From assembly GCA_002811675.1 (NCBI GenBank), contig PDIM01010328.1:202645-266644 (forward strand): a DNA stretch of 64,000 nucleotides, read 5' to 3'. The notes below the pieces were generated by a model that worked only from the letters and a program-made list of their open reading frames with translations, made no database searches and was not told the DNA's origin. This stretch comes from Ichthyosporea sp. XGB-2017a. Taxonomy: Eukaryota > Opisthokonta > Ichthyosporea. Within the stretch, counting starts at the first letter, position 1. Each line of letters starts with the position of its first letter. Positions 53,954 to 62,113 of this stretch are shown here, piece after piece. Made by a program: the position numbers and the translations under genes.

Positions 53954-54957
53954 CTACTCCGCCTGCCCCTCCCCGTTGATTTCCCCGCTTGCACTGCCCC
54001 TGATGATCTTCTTTAAAAAAATCTCCATCTCCTCGTCTCCTTTGACCGCCAACTTTAAATGCATAGGCCCAATTTCAATTTTCTTTTTTTCGTTCTTCCC
54101 CTGAGCATCATCCTCTACCGCTTGATCATCCTTTGCTGGACTCTCTTGCGCCTTGCTGCCGTTAGTGGTGACATTGCTTTTCTTTTTCCGCTCTTTGACA
54201 CTATTATCGCCTGATTTCTTTCGTCCTGCTCCCCTTCCTTCTTTTATTTCACGCGAGTGTACATTGACGGCGGCACGTTTCGCAAGATCAAGAAGCTCTG
54301 CTGTTAAATATTCAACCACGGCAGATCCATACACCGCTGCAGTATCGGTCACTTTCATCGCTTCTTCACTCTCTGCTGCCCCCCTTGTCCCCTCTTTGCC
54401 CTCCTCGACCTTCTTTTTCTCCTCATCTTCACTCCCCAGCAGTGTTCCAGATCCCCCTTCCTCTCCCTTCTGCTCTTCACCAGACGAAGAAGAGTCCTTC
54501 ACTGCCTCCCCTTCCCTCTGATCTCCTCCTCCTCCACTCTTCTTCCCCTTCTTGTCTTGCGACAGCGCTGTACTCCCCTTTTCCTCCCGCTCCTCCTCCC
54601 CTTGGTCCTGCTGCGCCCCAATTATCACCTTCCTTATCTCGGAAAAAGTGAGATTCATATGCCGCTGAATCTTCCCAATTGGAAACTTTAGAAAAAGCAC
54701 ACCATCAATAAAAGATATAAATTGATGATTAATGATCAATCACATCCAATTCCTTTCTCCATCTCCTCCACATCATTCCCTCTTTATCTCATCCTCCTTT
54801 ATGTTTCTTTAAAGCATCAACTTACCAACAGTCCAGTTTTCACACATCGAGCCCTTGATTCATTCTCTGGATCCACTTCTTCAGGGTTCTTTTCCCTCTC
54901 CTTTTCATTACTTTTCTCTTCAAGATCCCTTTTGGTGCTGCTGCTTTCCTCTCCCTC
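53954..54957 (-). CDS. Aberrant histone H2A with long loop insertions (5' end unresolved)
   Basis: Exons 54957..54826 and 54685..53954 join over a 140-bp intron and encode the C-terminal 287 residues; an upstream coding start is required, perhaps only an ATG near 55128-55132 with a GTAGGG donor. After a Glu/Lys/Ser tail, SRARCVKTGLLFPIGKIQRHM matches the canonical H2A SRSSRAGLQFPVGR helix. TFSEIRKVI is followed by about 85 charged residues, then AAVYGSAVVEYLTAELLDLAKRAAVN (H2A alpha-2). About 60 charged residues come next, then IGPMHLKLAVKGDEEMEIFLKKII (H2A alpha-3). So both DNA-contacting loops, L1 and L2, carry insertions, and the docking tail is replaced by a short acidic-Gly end. The insertions are purine-rich like coding DNA, unlike the T-rich introns nearby. 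Role as a nucleosomal or specialised variant is unknown. Confidence 0.78.
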
Positions 54958-55305
54958 CTATTTAATTGACGTTTAAAACAAAAGAAAAAAAAAAGATTAA
55001 AAATCAGATTGGGATTTGTTTGTTTTTTTTTTGCTTTGGGGTATACAGATCAATCCTTTTGGATTCGCAGATTTGTTTCTTCCCCCCCTTTTCCCATTTC
55101 TTTTTAGTTAAATTATGAATTCCCTACCATTGTTTTTTTTCTTTTTATAAATTAAAGTTGGGTGTGTGTTTGCGTATTGGTGTTTCTGTCTCTCTGCTCT
55201 GTATAGACTGTGACTTTTAAGTTATAGATTGGATTTGTGTTTTGATATTGCGCGTGAGTAAATAAGAATATTAGGATTTAGGAAATAAACTAAAAGCCCA
55301 TAAAA

Positions 55306-55307
<2 letters not shown>
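54958..55307. promoter_or_regulatory. 5' region of the H2A-like gene
   Basis: It probably contains an intron and the first exon of the H2A-like gene on the minus strand. Near its right end a plus-strand AATAAA (55284-55289) precedes the poly(A) run. A minus-strand ATG with a GTAGGG donor is at 55130-55128. Confidence 0.35.

Positions 55308-55379
<72 letters not shown>
55308..55379 (+). repeat. Poly(A) run of 72 bases
   Basis: 72 uninterrupted A, 19 bases after an AATAAA, looking like a genomic copy of an mRNA tail or an assembly joint. Confidence 0.9.
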
Positions 55380-55382
<3 letters not shown>

Positions 55383-55501
55383 TTTGTGCCAGAAAAAATG
55401 AAACTTAAAATCAAAAAAAAAGATCACGAGAAGCCTCGCTCGCTTATAGACGGAAGTGTTTTTTTTCCAGTTTCTTCGTTTTTTCCTTTTGTTTTTGTTT
55501 C
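55377..55501 (+). repeat. Right copy of the duplicated segment of about 125 bp
   Basis: It matches 51758-51882. Here it forms the far 3' region of the phosphodiesterase gene, whose minus-strand AATAAA is at about 55518-55526. Confidence 0.85.
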
Positions 55502-55657
55502 TTTGTTCTTCTTCAAAGAATTTATTGTTCCGCATCTTTGGATAATAAGGAGAGTGGGGTGTCTACCCGTAACATTGTTGCTTTTCATAAAGTCAGAGAA
55601 AGCTGCGATTGTGCATAAAAGAGTAGAACGTGTTATTTCCTGTACTGATGGTCTTGT

Positions 55658-58600
55658 TCATACTCCTTCGACATTATGAGGGTTTACAATGTTTGTCTTG
55701 CTGTCAGTCGTGGAAGCAATGGTGGGACTCATACTTGGCTTGCGTGCAACTGTCTTAGTAGGTGGGACATTAAGCTTGACGCTTATATTAGACGATTGCT
55801 TAGAAACATTAGAAGAAGAATTTTGAGCTGTTTCACTCATTTGCTTGAACTGTGGAAGTTCAAATGAGCTATAGTGTGCAGAGGATAAATTACGAAATCG
55901 ATTTGGTTGAATGATGCTACGCAGAAGACCCCTGTCTTCATCGAGAGCCTTCCACCTTTCGAGATTATCTTCCAGTAAGTTAATAAAGCCTTTTACGCCG
56001 GGAAGGAGGGCATGAAGCATTTTAAAGGCAGGGAGAACCACATTACAAATAAACTCTACTTGGTAATTGGCGAATTCGTCAATGTTATCCCGGTCCATCA
56101 TCGGAATTGGTGCCCTTCCTCTTTGTTTTTCCAGATCGCCCTGGTTGAAAAACTCCGAATAGACCGCAATTGTTTTCTTCAAACTTGCTTCCCAAGGAGC
56201 AGCCATCAGATTCAAATCACAGACCGTCATTGTCAAATGCACAAGCAAGTCTTTATGGCTCTCATTATTTTCCTCATAGCCACCCTCGGCTAATCCTTTC
56301 AGATCCTTCATTTTGGCGAAATGCTCCTTCAAGTCAGTTGCCATAATAGCCCCTTTGATTACCGAAATTACCCGTTTGTGTTGTTTGCGACTGAGTGCAG
56401 AAAATACGTTCGTCCGTCGGTGGCTCAACACCGCAACTGTTTGCGAAAAGTGATGGCTTTCAAGGATGCTTGTACCATATAAGCTGCTCATCGCATTTCC
56501 TTCTTGAGCTTCGAATTCATTGTTCCTGCCTCGATGGTCTATGTCGTGACAAAGACAGGCCACATAAATTGCCAGCACATCCAGCACTGAGTTAAGCTTG
56601 TTGGAAAAGGTTGAATTTTTGTATATAAGAAATAGGGTGTGCGCTACAGAAAACCCGTGCATCCAATTATGATATGGTACATCCCGATAGTTTTTTTCAA
56701 CTGTAGCAATAAAGCTGAATAGACAAGAGTCGGTTATCTGCAAGTGCTGCTGAAACCCCATATCCTGGAACATACAGAACGTTGCTAAAATGCTTTGGTC
56801 GACAGGCTCCTCGCCAAAAGCGATGAATGGATCAAACTCCCAGCTGCAAAGGTTTTTGAAGTCTTCAAGTTCAGGTCTCTTCATACTTAAAAGCCTGTCA
56901 GATTCTACTGTTTTGGCAATCATATGATAGGCTATCAAATCCACAACAAAGGCTAACTTTTGTTGAACGGCCATTTGCTCGTCTTGTAGCTTTGCCTTAT
57001 GAAGAAGGACACCACACACGCTAGCATATGCTTCGGCCAACTTAATGTCAGCATCTGTAAACACCGCATGCCCGTCCACCTTACTTCCGTCGTCTGTCAT
57101 TTTCTTATTCACCAACTGACAAACGCCCATAAGTTGCGGCCTCGCTGGACGACCATCGTCGGCATAAGGAGTTACTTGAATAGGTATAGCAAGAATAGAC
57201 CGCGTTAGAAATCCTGACTCTTTATCCACTTCTTGATTAAATCGTTCATCTTGGTAGGCATCTGTAACGTTAATAATTTCACCCAATTGGGCAGCAGACC
57301 CAGCAATTCCTTGTCCAAACGATATGTCTACCTCTGTCCCATTTTCAATAACAGTCCGAAGTGTTCGCTTCCCAACTGTAATCCACAAAGTGCACTTTTC
57401 AGCTTGCATGAGCTCCACACAGCTTTGCCTTACGTTTTCGAGTGTGTCTTCAGTCGTTTGCGCTTGAAGCACACTTTTTGCAAGCTCCAGCAAGTATTCA
57501 TTTTCTTTTGACTTGATTTCAGATTCAACATACCGTTCTCTAGATAGCTCAAACAACTGTGCGTTTTTCAGGGCAATACCACAAAAAGTCAAAAAGTCAT
57601 CAAAAATTCCTTCATCGTACTTGGTGAATTTATCTTCCCCAATTCGGTTGATTAGCTGAGCAACAGCTATGATTTCATTTCCATTTCCCTCCCCATATTC
57701 TGGGTGCAAGGGCGCCAAAACAGGCATCACAAGCACAGACTTTGTTCTAAATCCGTAAATTTTATCAAATTTAGGATCGAATCTTTCATCTTCATACGCA
57801 TCTTCAATGTTTAAAATACCCCCATTCTTACCCACATAACCCGCAAGCCCACTCCCAAGTTTTAATTTAACCGTTTCGCTTTGGCCCGCATCTTCGGGAT
57901 TTTCAAATACCACCGCACACAAGCAATGCTCGTGCCTATCAACAAAATAGAAGGAGCACATTTCGCATGGAACCAGCTTCCCAATTGAATCCATGATTTT
58001 TCTGATGATCGTAGTCACATCCAAATCATTATGGATGTCTTTCGCAAGCTCGAGTAACAGATCCTCTCTCGTAGGACTAACAGTGGCGCTATCTTCATCC
58101 ACAGATACGAGTCCTCTCTCCAAAGCCCCAGGTCCGGATGCACCCCCCCCATTGTTGAGTGTAATACAGAGAGAATTCTTAATCAACCTGTCCCCTATTT
58201 TCAATGACTTCCTTTTCTTTGGATTCAAAGGTTTTGCCTTGACCTCATCGTTAACTACAGCTGTCTTTAACTGATCGTGCTTGAAGTGTTTACCAGTGTA
58301 GCTGGTTACTGTTTTTAGGGTCACTGCTGATGAAGTAAGGAAACTTGACTCACCGTCTGATGAGGTTTGCGATATAACGCTGAAATTTCGTTTGGGAGGC
58401 TGATAAATTAGTTTTTTCAACATCAACGATGATCTTAAAGTCTGAGAATGAGAATTGTCTCCATCAAATGTTACTAAAGCATTAGCTGCATTTATCACAC
58501 TTTCATTAAACGAAACCGATCCCCCCTGCTGTTCCTCTTTTTCTTGTTCACCTATAATCTGACGCATCTCTTTCTTCATTTCTGGATGTTTCTTGAGCCA

Positions 58601-58735
58601 TTGGCAAATCAAAGCTGGAGACAGGTTGGACACAATTTCCATATCTGATATGGTCCTATGAAATGCTTTCCCCCTCTCAGCATTCTGATTACCTGGACCA
58701 ACCTGTTTTTTTTTCTTCGAGGAATGATTACCCAT
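55658..58735 (-). CDS. GAF-GAF cyclic nucleotide phosphodiesterase (PDE2/5/11 class)
   Basis: A single exon of 1025 residues. The start MGNHSSKKKK combines an N-myristoylation glycine with a lysine patch, so inner-membrane attachment is likely. Near 40-60, ICQWLKKHPEMKKEM resembles the short helix before the GAF domains of PDE5/11. GAF-A spans about 225-395 with the NKxnFx3DE cyclic-nucleotide motif (NRIGEDKFTKYDE), and GAF-B about 415-580 (LVNKKMTDDG, then FTDAD). The class I catalytic domain covers about 615-960: HNWMHGFSVAHT (His689, His693), CHDIDHRGRNNEF (His730, Asp731, His734), the TVCDLNLMAAPW region, and a C-terminal FANYQVEFICNVVLP Gln that contacts the base. It hydrolyses cAMP and/or cGMP; GAF binding of cGMP or cAMP is expected to activate it. 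It lies head-to-head with BLOC1S2. Confidence 0.94.
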   Translation of the reverse strand: MGNHSSKKKKQVGPGNQNAERGKAFHRTISDMEIVSNLSPALICQWLKKHPEMKKEMRQIIGEQEKEEQQGGSVSFNESVINAANALVTFDGDNSHSQTLRSSLMLKKLIYQPPKRNFSVISQTSSDGESSFLTSSAVTLKTVTSYTGKHFKHDQLKTAVVNDEVKAKPLNPKKRKSLKIGDRLIKNSLCITLNNGGGASGPGALERGLVSVDEDSATVSPTREDLLLELAKDIHNDLDVTTIIRKIMDSIGKLVPCEMCSFYFVDRHEHCLCAVVFENPEDAGQSETVKLKLGSGLAGYVGKNGGILNIEDAYEDERFDPKFDKIYGFRTKSVLVMPVLAPLHPEYGEGNGNEIIAVAQLINRIGEDKFTKYDEGIFDDFLTFCGIALKNAQLFELSRERYVESEIKSKENEYLLELAKSVLQAQTTEDTLENVRQSCVELMQAEKCTLWITVGKRTLRTVIENGTEVDISFGQGIAGSAAQLGEIINVTDAYQDERFNQEVDKESGFLTRSILAIPIQVTPYADDGRPARPQLMGVCQLVNKKMTDDGSKVDGHAVFTDADIKLAEAYASVCGVLLHKAKLQDEQMAVQQKLAFVVDLIAYHMIAKTVESDRLLSMKRPELEDFKNLCSWEFDPFIAFGEEPVDQSILATFCMFQDMGFQQHLQITDSCLFSFIATVEKNYRDVPYHNWMHGFSVAHTLFLIYKNSTFSNKLNSVLDVLAIYVACLCHDIDHRGRNNEFEAQEGNAMSSLYGTSILESHHFSQTVAVLSHRRTNVFSALSRKQHKRVISVIKGAIMATDLKEHFAKMKDLKGLAEGGYEENNESHKDLLVHLTMTVCDLNLMAAPWEASLKKTIAVYSEFFNQGDLEKQRGRAPIPMMDRDNIDEFANYQVEFICNVVLPAFKMLHALLPGVKGFINLLEDNLERWKALDEDRGLLRSIIQPNRFRNLSSAHYSSFELPQFKQMSETAQNSSSNVSKQSSNISVKLNVPPTKTVARKPSMSPTIASTTDSKTNIVNPHNVEGV

Positions 58736-59320
58736 TGCTTTTCTTTTTCCTTTCCTCCTAGCCCCCTTGCTTCTTATTCGAATTTGTTCTGCTTGCTTAT
58801 AATATTTGCTTTGATAAGCAAGAATCCTTTATAGATGATGAATTCAATGCTTTCCCTTAAATTGGTCCATGACTGCCATAAAATACATATTGCTTTACAA
58901 TCCACAGCTTTTACTTTCTCTTCAAACCCATTAAATCTCCAATGGATCTGACTTTGCACTTATGTATAACTAACAAAGCTGGATGTTTAAACTCAATTAT
59001 TGCACTGAATTATTAGTGATCAGCATATATATATTGCATGCTTCCAAGCACAGACTTGTCGAGATTTTAACCAGCTAGCTACATAGTGATATAACATATT
59101 AATTTATATATACGTACAAAAGGTCGCTTATATATTATGGCAGTCTTCATTGTACATAATTAACTGTCTATACAAAACGTTTATTATATATATTCTCTCA
59201 TTCCATAAATGGAAATGACTTGAACCTCAGTTTTCCCCTTTTTGGGTACTTTTTTTATAGGAAAAAAAAAATAAAAAAGTCCGGACACACCTGTTTTTTT
59301 TTTTTTTTTTTTTTTTTTTT

Positions 59321-59356
<36 letters not shown>

Positions 59357-59603
59357 GTTTGGGTTTTTTGTTTTTTGATTTCTGTTTCATTTTTTCTCGT
59401 CAAAAATGAAAAAAGTTCGTTCTTTTTTCTTTTCTTTTCTGTTCTTTGTTCTTTGTGCCTTTTTATTATTATTTCGTTTTGTTTTGTTTGGTGTTCTTTT
59501 TTTGTTTTTTGTTTTCGATCGTTTTGTTTTTGAAAGCTTTGGATTTTTTGCTTTGTTTTTTTTTGGGGGGGAGGGGTAAAGAGAAATAGGAAACTGAAAC
59601 AGG
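58736..59603. promoter_or_regulatory. Divergent promoter of the phosphodiesterase and BLOC1S2 genes
   Basis: 868 bp. The PDE side is AT-rich with several ATATATA stretches. The BLOC1S2 side is extremely T-rich, with T runs of 22 and about 33 bases at 59294-59355 and only G breaks up to 59575. Minus-strand Lys-rich frames there are artefacts of poly(A). Confidence 0.5.
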
Positions 59604-60367
59604 ATGGAGATTGGACAAGGGAGTGGAGCAGGAAAGAGTGAGCAAGTGTCATTGGGGGAAGAAGTACATGCTAGCAAAGGATCTAAGGATGAATATGTTC
59701 AGCAGTTGAGCCAAGATATGTTTACCAAGTTGTCGGAATATCTGCAGAATGAACTCAAAGGTACGTTGAGTAATGCTCATTGGAGTTATTTGATTGAACA
59801 ACAAATATCTAATTCTGTGTCTTTTTTTTTGTGTTGCATGCGTGTTTGGTTTGAAATTAACATCCACCAAATGAAGTGTCTTGTGCGGATTACAAACTTT
59901 TGGAAAAAATGAATCAAGTCGCTTTGGAAAAATACATCAGCATGGGCAAATTAGCAGAGTCGTACAATACCGTTTATCGCGAATTAACTGAAAAATGTAA
60001 AGTAGTTTTTAGACTTTCGTTCATTGATTTGTGTTCAAAATAATGTCGGTGTTGAAGCTAATTTGGATTTTATTTTCGTTTTCGTTTTTTCTTTTTTTTA
60101 AAAAAAATCTGAAATAGATGGGCAGCTGGGAGGTTATTTGGATCAGATAGAAAGAATCGAATCAGGGGTGACTTTGCTGGAAGAGAATGTTGATGCTCTC
60201 GATCAGTATTGCAATCGTTTAGGTAAGTCACAAAGTAAGTAACATAGAAAGAAGGGACTCTTGTGCAGCAGATTGTATTAATGCTAATTTACTTTTTTGT
60301 TTCATTGATTTCACTGATAATAGAGGAGCGGTATGAAAAGATCATGGCGTCTTATGACGAGGCATGA
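59604..60367 (+). CDS. BLOC1S2: BLOC-1 complex subunit 2
   Basis: Exons 59604..59760, 59877..59996, 60118..60222 and 60324..60367 give 141 residues. The helix LSQDMFTKLSEYLQNELK, then DYKLLEKMNQVALEKYISM, the ELTEKYGQLGGYLDQIERIE repeat and ALDQYCNRLEERYEKI at the end follow human BLOC1S2 closely in order and spacing. The protein is a coiled-coil subunit of BLOC-1 and BORC, which shape lysosome-related organelle traffic and lysosome positioning. Exon 2 starts after ATGAAG with a poor pyrimidine tract; this is chosen because it is the only acceptor that restores frame and homology. The ATG is the first after a T-rich leader. Confidence 0.88.
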
Positions 60368-60576
60368 TGACAGACAGCAAAATCAGCCAAAGGAAAAAAA
60401 AGAATGGGTCTGTTTTCTTTCGTCCTCGAAAAATCCCTTTTAACTGTCCACACACACACACAATCACAGGCCACAGCATCTGTAAATAAACAATAACTAC
60501 ACAAAACGAAGTTCACACACTTTGATTCAATAGATTAGACTACCATTTTATTTGACAATGAGGAACCGAGAGTCGC

Positions 60577-61631
60577 TTACTCAGAAGCAGTGGCACGAGT
60601 GTAGATCAACTGTGCATGGTGAGTCTCGATAGCCTTGATCAAACCTTTAGCGGCCAATTCAGAGATGGCACGACGGGCCAAAGATCCACGGCACTTCATA
60701 CGTTCGCTAATAATAGCAGGGGTAATGAGCTTGTAGGTGGGAACTTCCTTGATCAACTTATCGTAAGCGGCCTGTTCGAAGAGAACGGCGTTGTTAAGCT
60801 TATCTCTAACCTTTCCTTTGTTCCACTTCTTCTTCTTAGCCTTACCACCGGCCATAGCGGCCTTTGCCTTGGCTTCCTTACTCTTGGGCTGGGGAGGTGC
60901 CTATTAATGTTCGATTAAAAAAAGATCCTCGTCTGTTAACATCACACACTTTCTTTTTTTTCAACACCAAAAAAAACAAAAAAACAAAAAAACAAAACGA
61001 ACCCGCTGAAGACAATCTTTCCCATTCCCAATCCCGCTAAATCATCTTTTTTCAAAGAAACCAGTACACGCCTATCACGCTAACTTCCCACAATTAACCT
61101 CTGGGATGCAAAACAATGAAGGCAAAGAAATCCATCACTTTCATTGATTCCTGACTTTCACTATCTCTCCACCCATTCATCTAAATTGCTATCACTGCCG
61201 ACTATTGCTGGAAGAATATATTCGAACCTTTCCCATACGTTCCTTCATCCTTTAAAAACGCAGAGAAGCACTAGCAGTTGAGATGAACGCTCAACATATT
61301 ACTATCTCCCAACTCCAACAATATCTTCTCACCCAATGGATTTCAGTTGGTCTCACTTTTCATAAAACACGTTGCACAAACCGATCCCTGCCTATTAAGA
61401 GAATAAAATATTCCCCTCTCAATTTAATTCCTTTCTTTCCCAAAGTTTATCAAATCGCAATTCAAAAGTAAATTTTGTTTATATTGGATGCTTGCATTCA
61501 TTCATTCACCGTCATCCATCCCCCCTCCCTCGATAAAAAAACAAATCATCCATCCATCCCGCCATTTTCACAACCATCCCTCATCCACAACTCAAAACAC
61601 CAACAAAAAAAAAATAAATAAAACTTACCAT
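60577..61631 (-). CDS. RPS25: Ribosomal protein eS25
   Basis: The coding exons are 61631..61629 (the ATG alone) and 60900..60577, separated by a 728-bp intron, for 108 residues. [20 protein letters not shown] is followed by [40 protein letters not shown], the winged-helix [20 protein letters not shown] and [18 protein letters not shown], matching eS25 throughout. The downstream ATG (60855) would drop the N-terminal tail; ATG|GTAAGT followed by AATAG|GCACC gives the standard start. It sits in the head of the 40S subunit near the E site and is needed for some IRES-driven initiation. The long first intron, far larger than others here, is a common arrangement of regulated ribosomal protein genes; its 60901-61628 interior shows no other gene. 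Confidence 0.93.
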
Positions 61632-62113
61632 GATTCACTTCAAAAACAAATCAGAATTTAATCAATAAAATTATAATTTCCGAAGAGAGAGAGACTTCTT
61701 AAACTTTTTGATAAAAAAAACCAATTCCTTTATATTGTACTGAAAAAAATAACCCCTCTGGTTTTCTATGGAGAATCCCATAGATAAGGCCTTATCTATA
61801 GAATTCTCCATACAAATTTGTTTTGCCGCGTGTCATCAGGACAGCTGATTCGTTTTTTTTTTTTTGTCTCTTGTTGGCAGATTTTAATGTTTCAAATTGA
61901 AGGGTTGTTTAAACGACGGTTCTTATCCTCTTTTTTTCTTTCTTCTTTTTTGGGGGGTTTTTGGAGAGGAATTAAGGAAGGGGATGAGAGCGAGGGGGGG
62001 GGCTGAACGTGTACTGCAAGTTGAAATGAAGACAAAGAAGATAGATGTAGCTTCTGTTTTTAATTTTATTTGTATCTTTTAAATTAAAGCAGCAACTATT
62101 TTCCATGCTTGGG
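61632..62113. promoter_or_regulatory. eS25 promoter and kinase 3' region
   Basis: It contains the 44-bp palindrome, short poly(A)/T runs and a G-rich stretch near 61950-62005. No gene seen. Confidence 0.4.
61768..61811. repeat. 44-bp near-perfect palindrome
   Basis: The two 22-bp arms, meeting at AAGG|CCTT, differ at two positions only. It lies about 137 bp upstream of the eS25 start codon. Confidence 0.85.

Noticed and set aside
54150-54630. The charged insertions of the H2A-like protein as unrecognised introns
   Set aside because: They are purine-rich and open throughout, unlike the T-rich introns around, and no good donor/acceptor pair restores the exact H2A loop length. Transcript data could still overturn this.
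55290-55535. Poly-Phe minus-strand frame
   Set aside because: It is a translation of the 72-A run.
59184-59677. Lys-rich minus-strand frames
   Set aside because: They are translations of poly(A)/poly(T) tracts without complexity.
61283-61471. 62-codon frame inside the eS25 intron
   Set aside because: Random composition, no splice support; the intron explains the interval.
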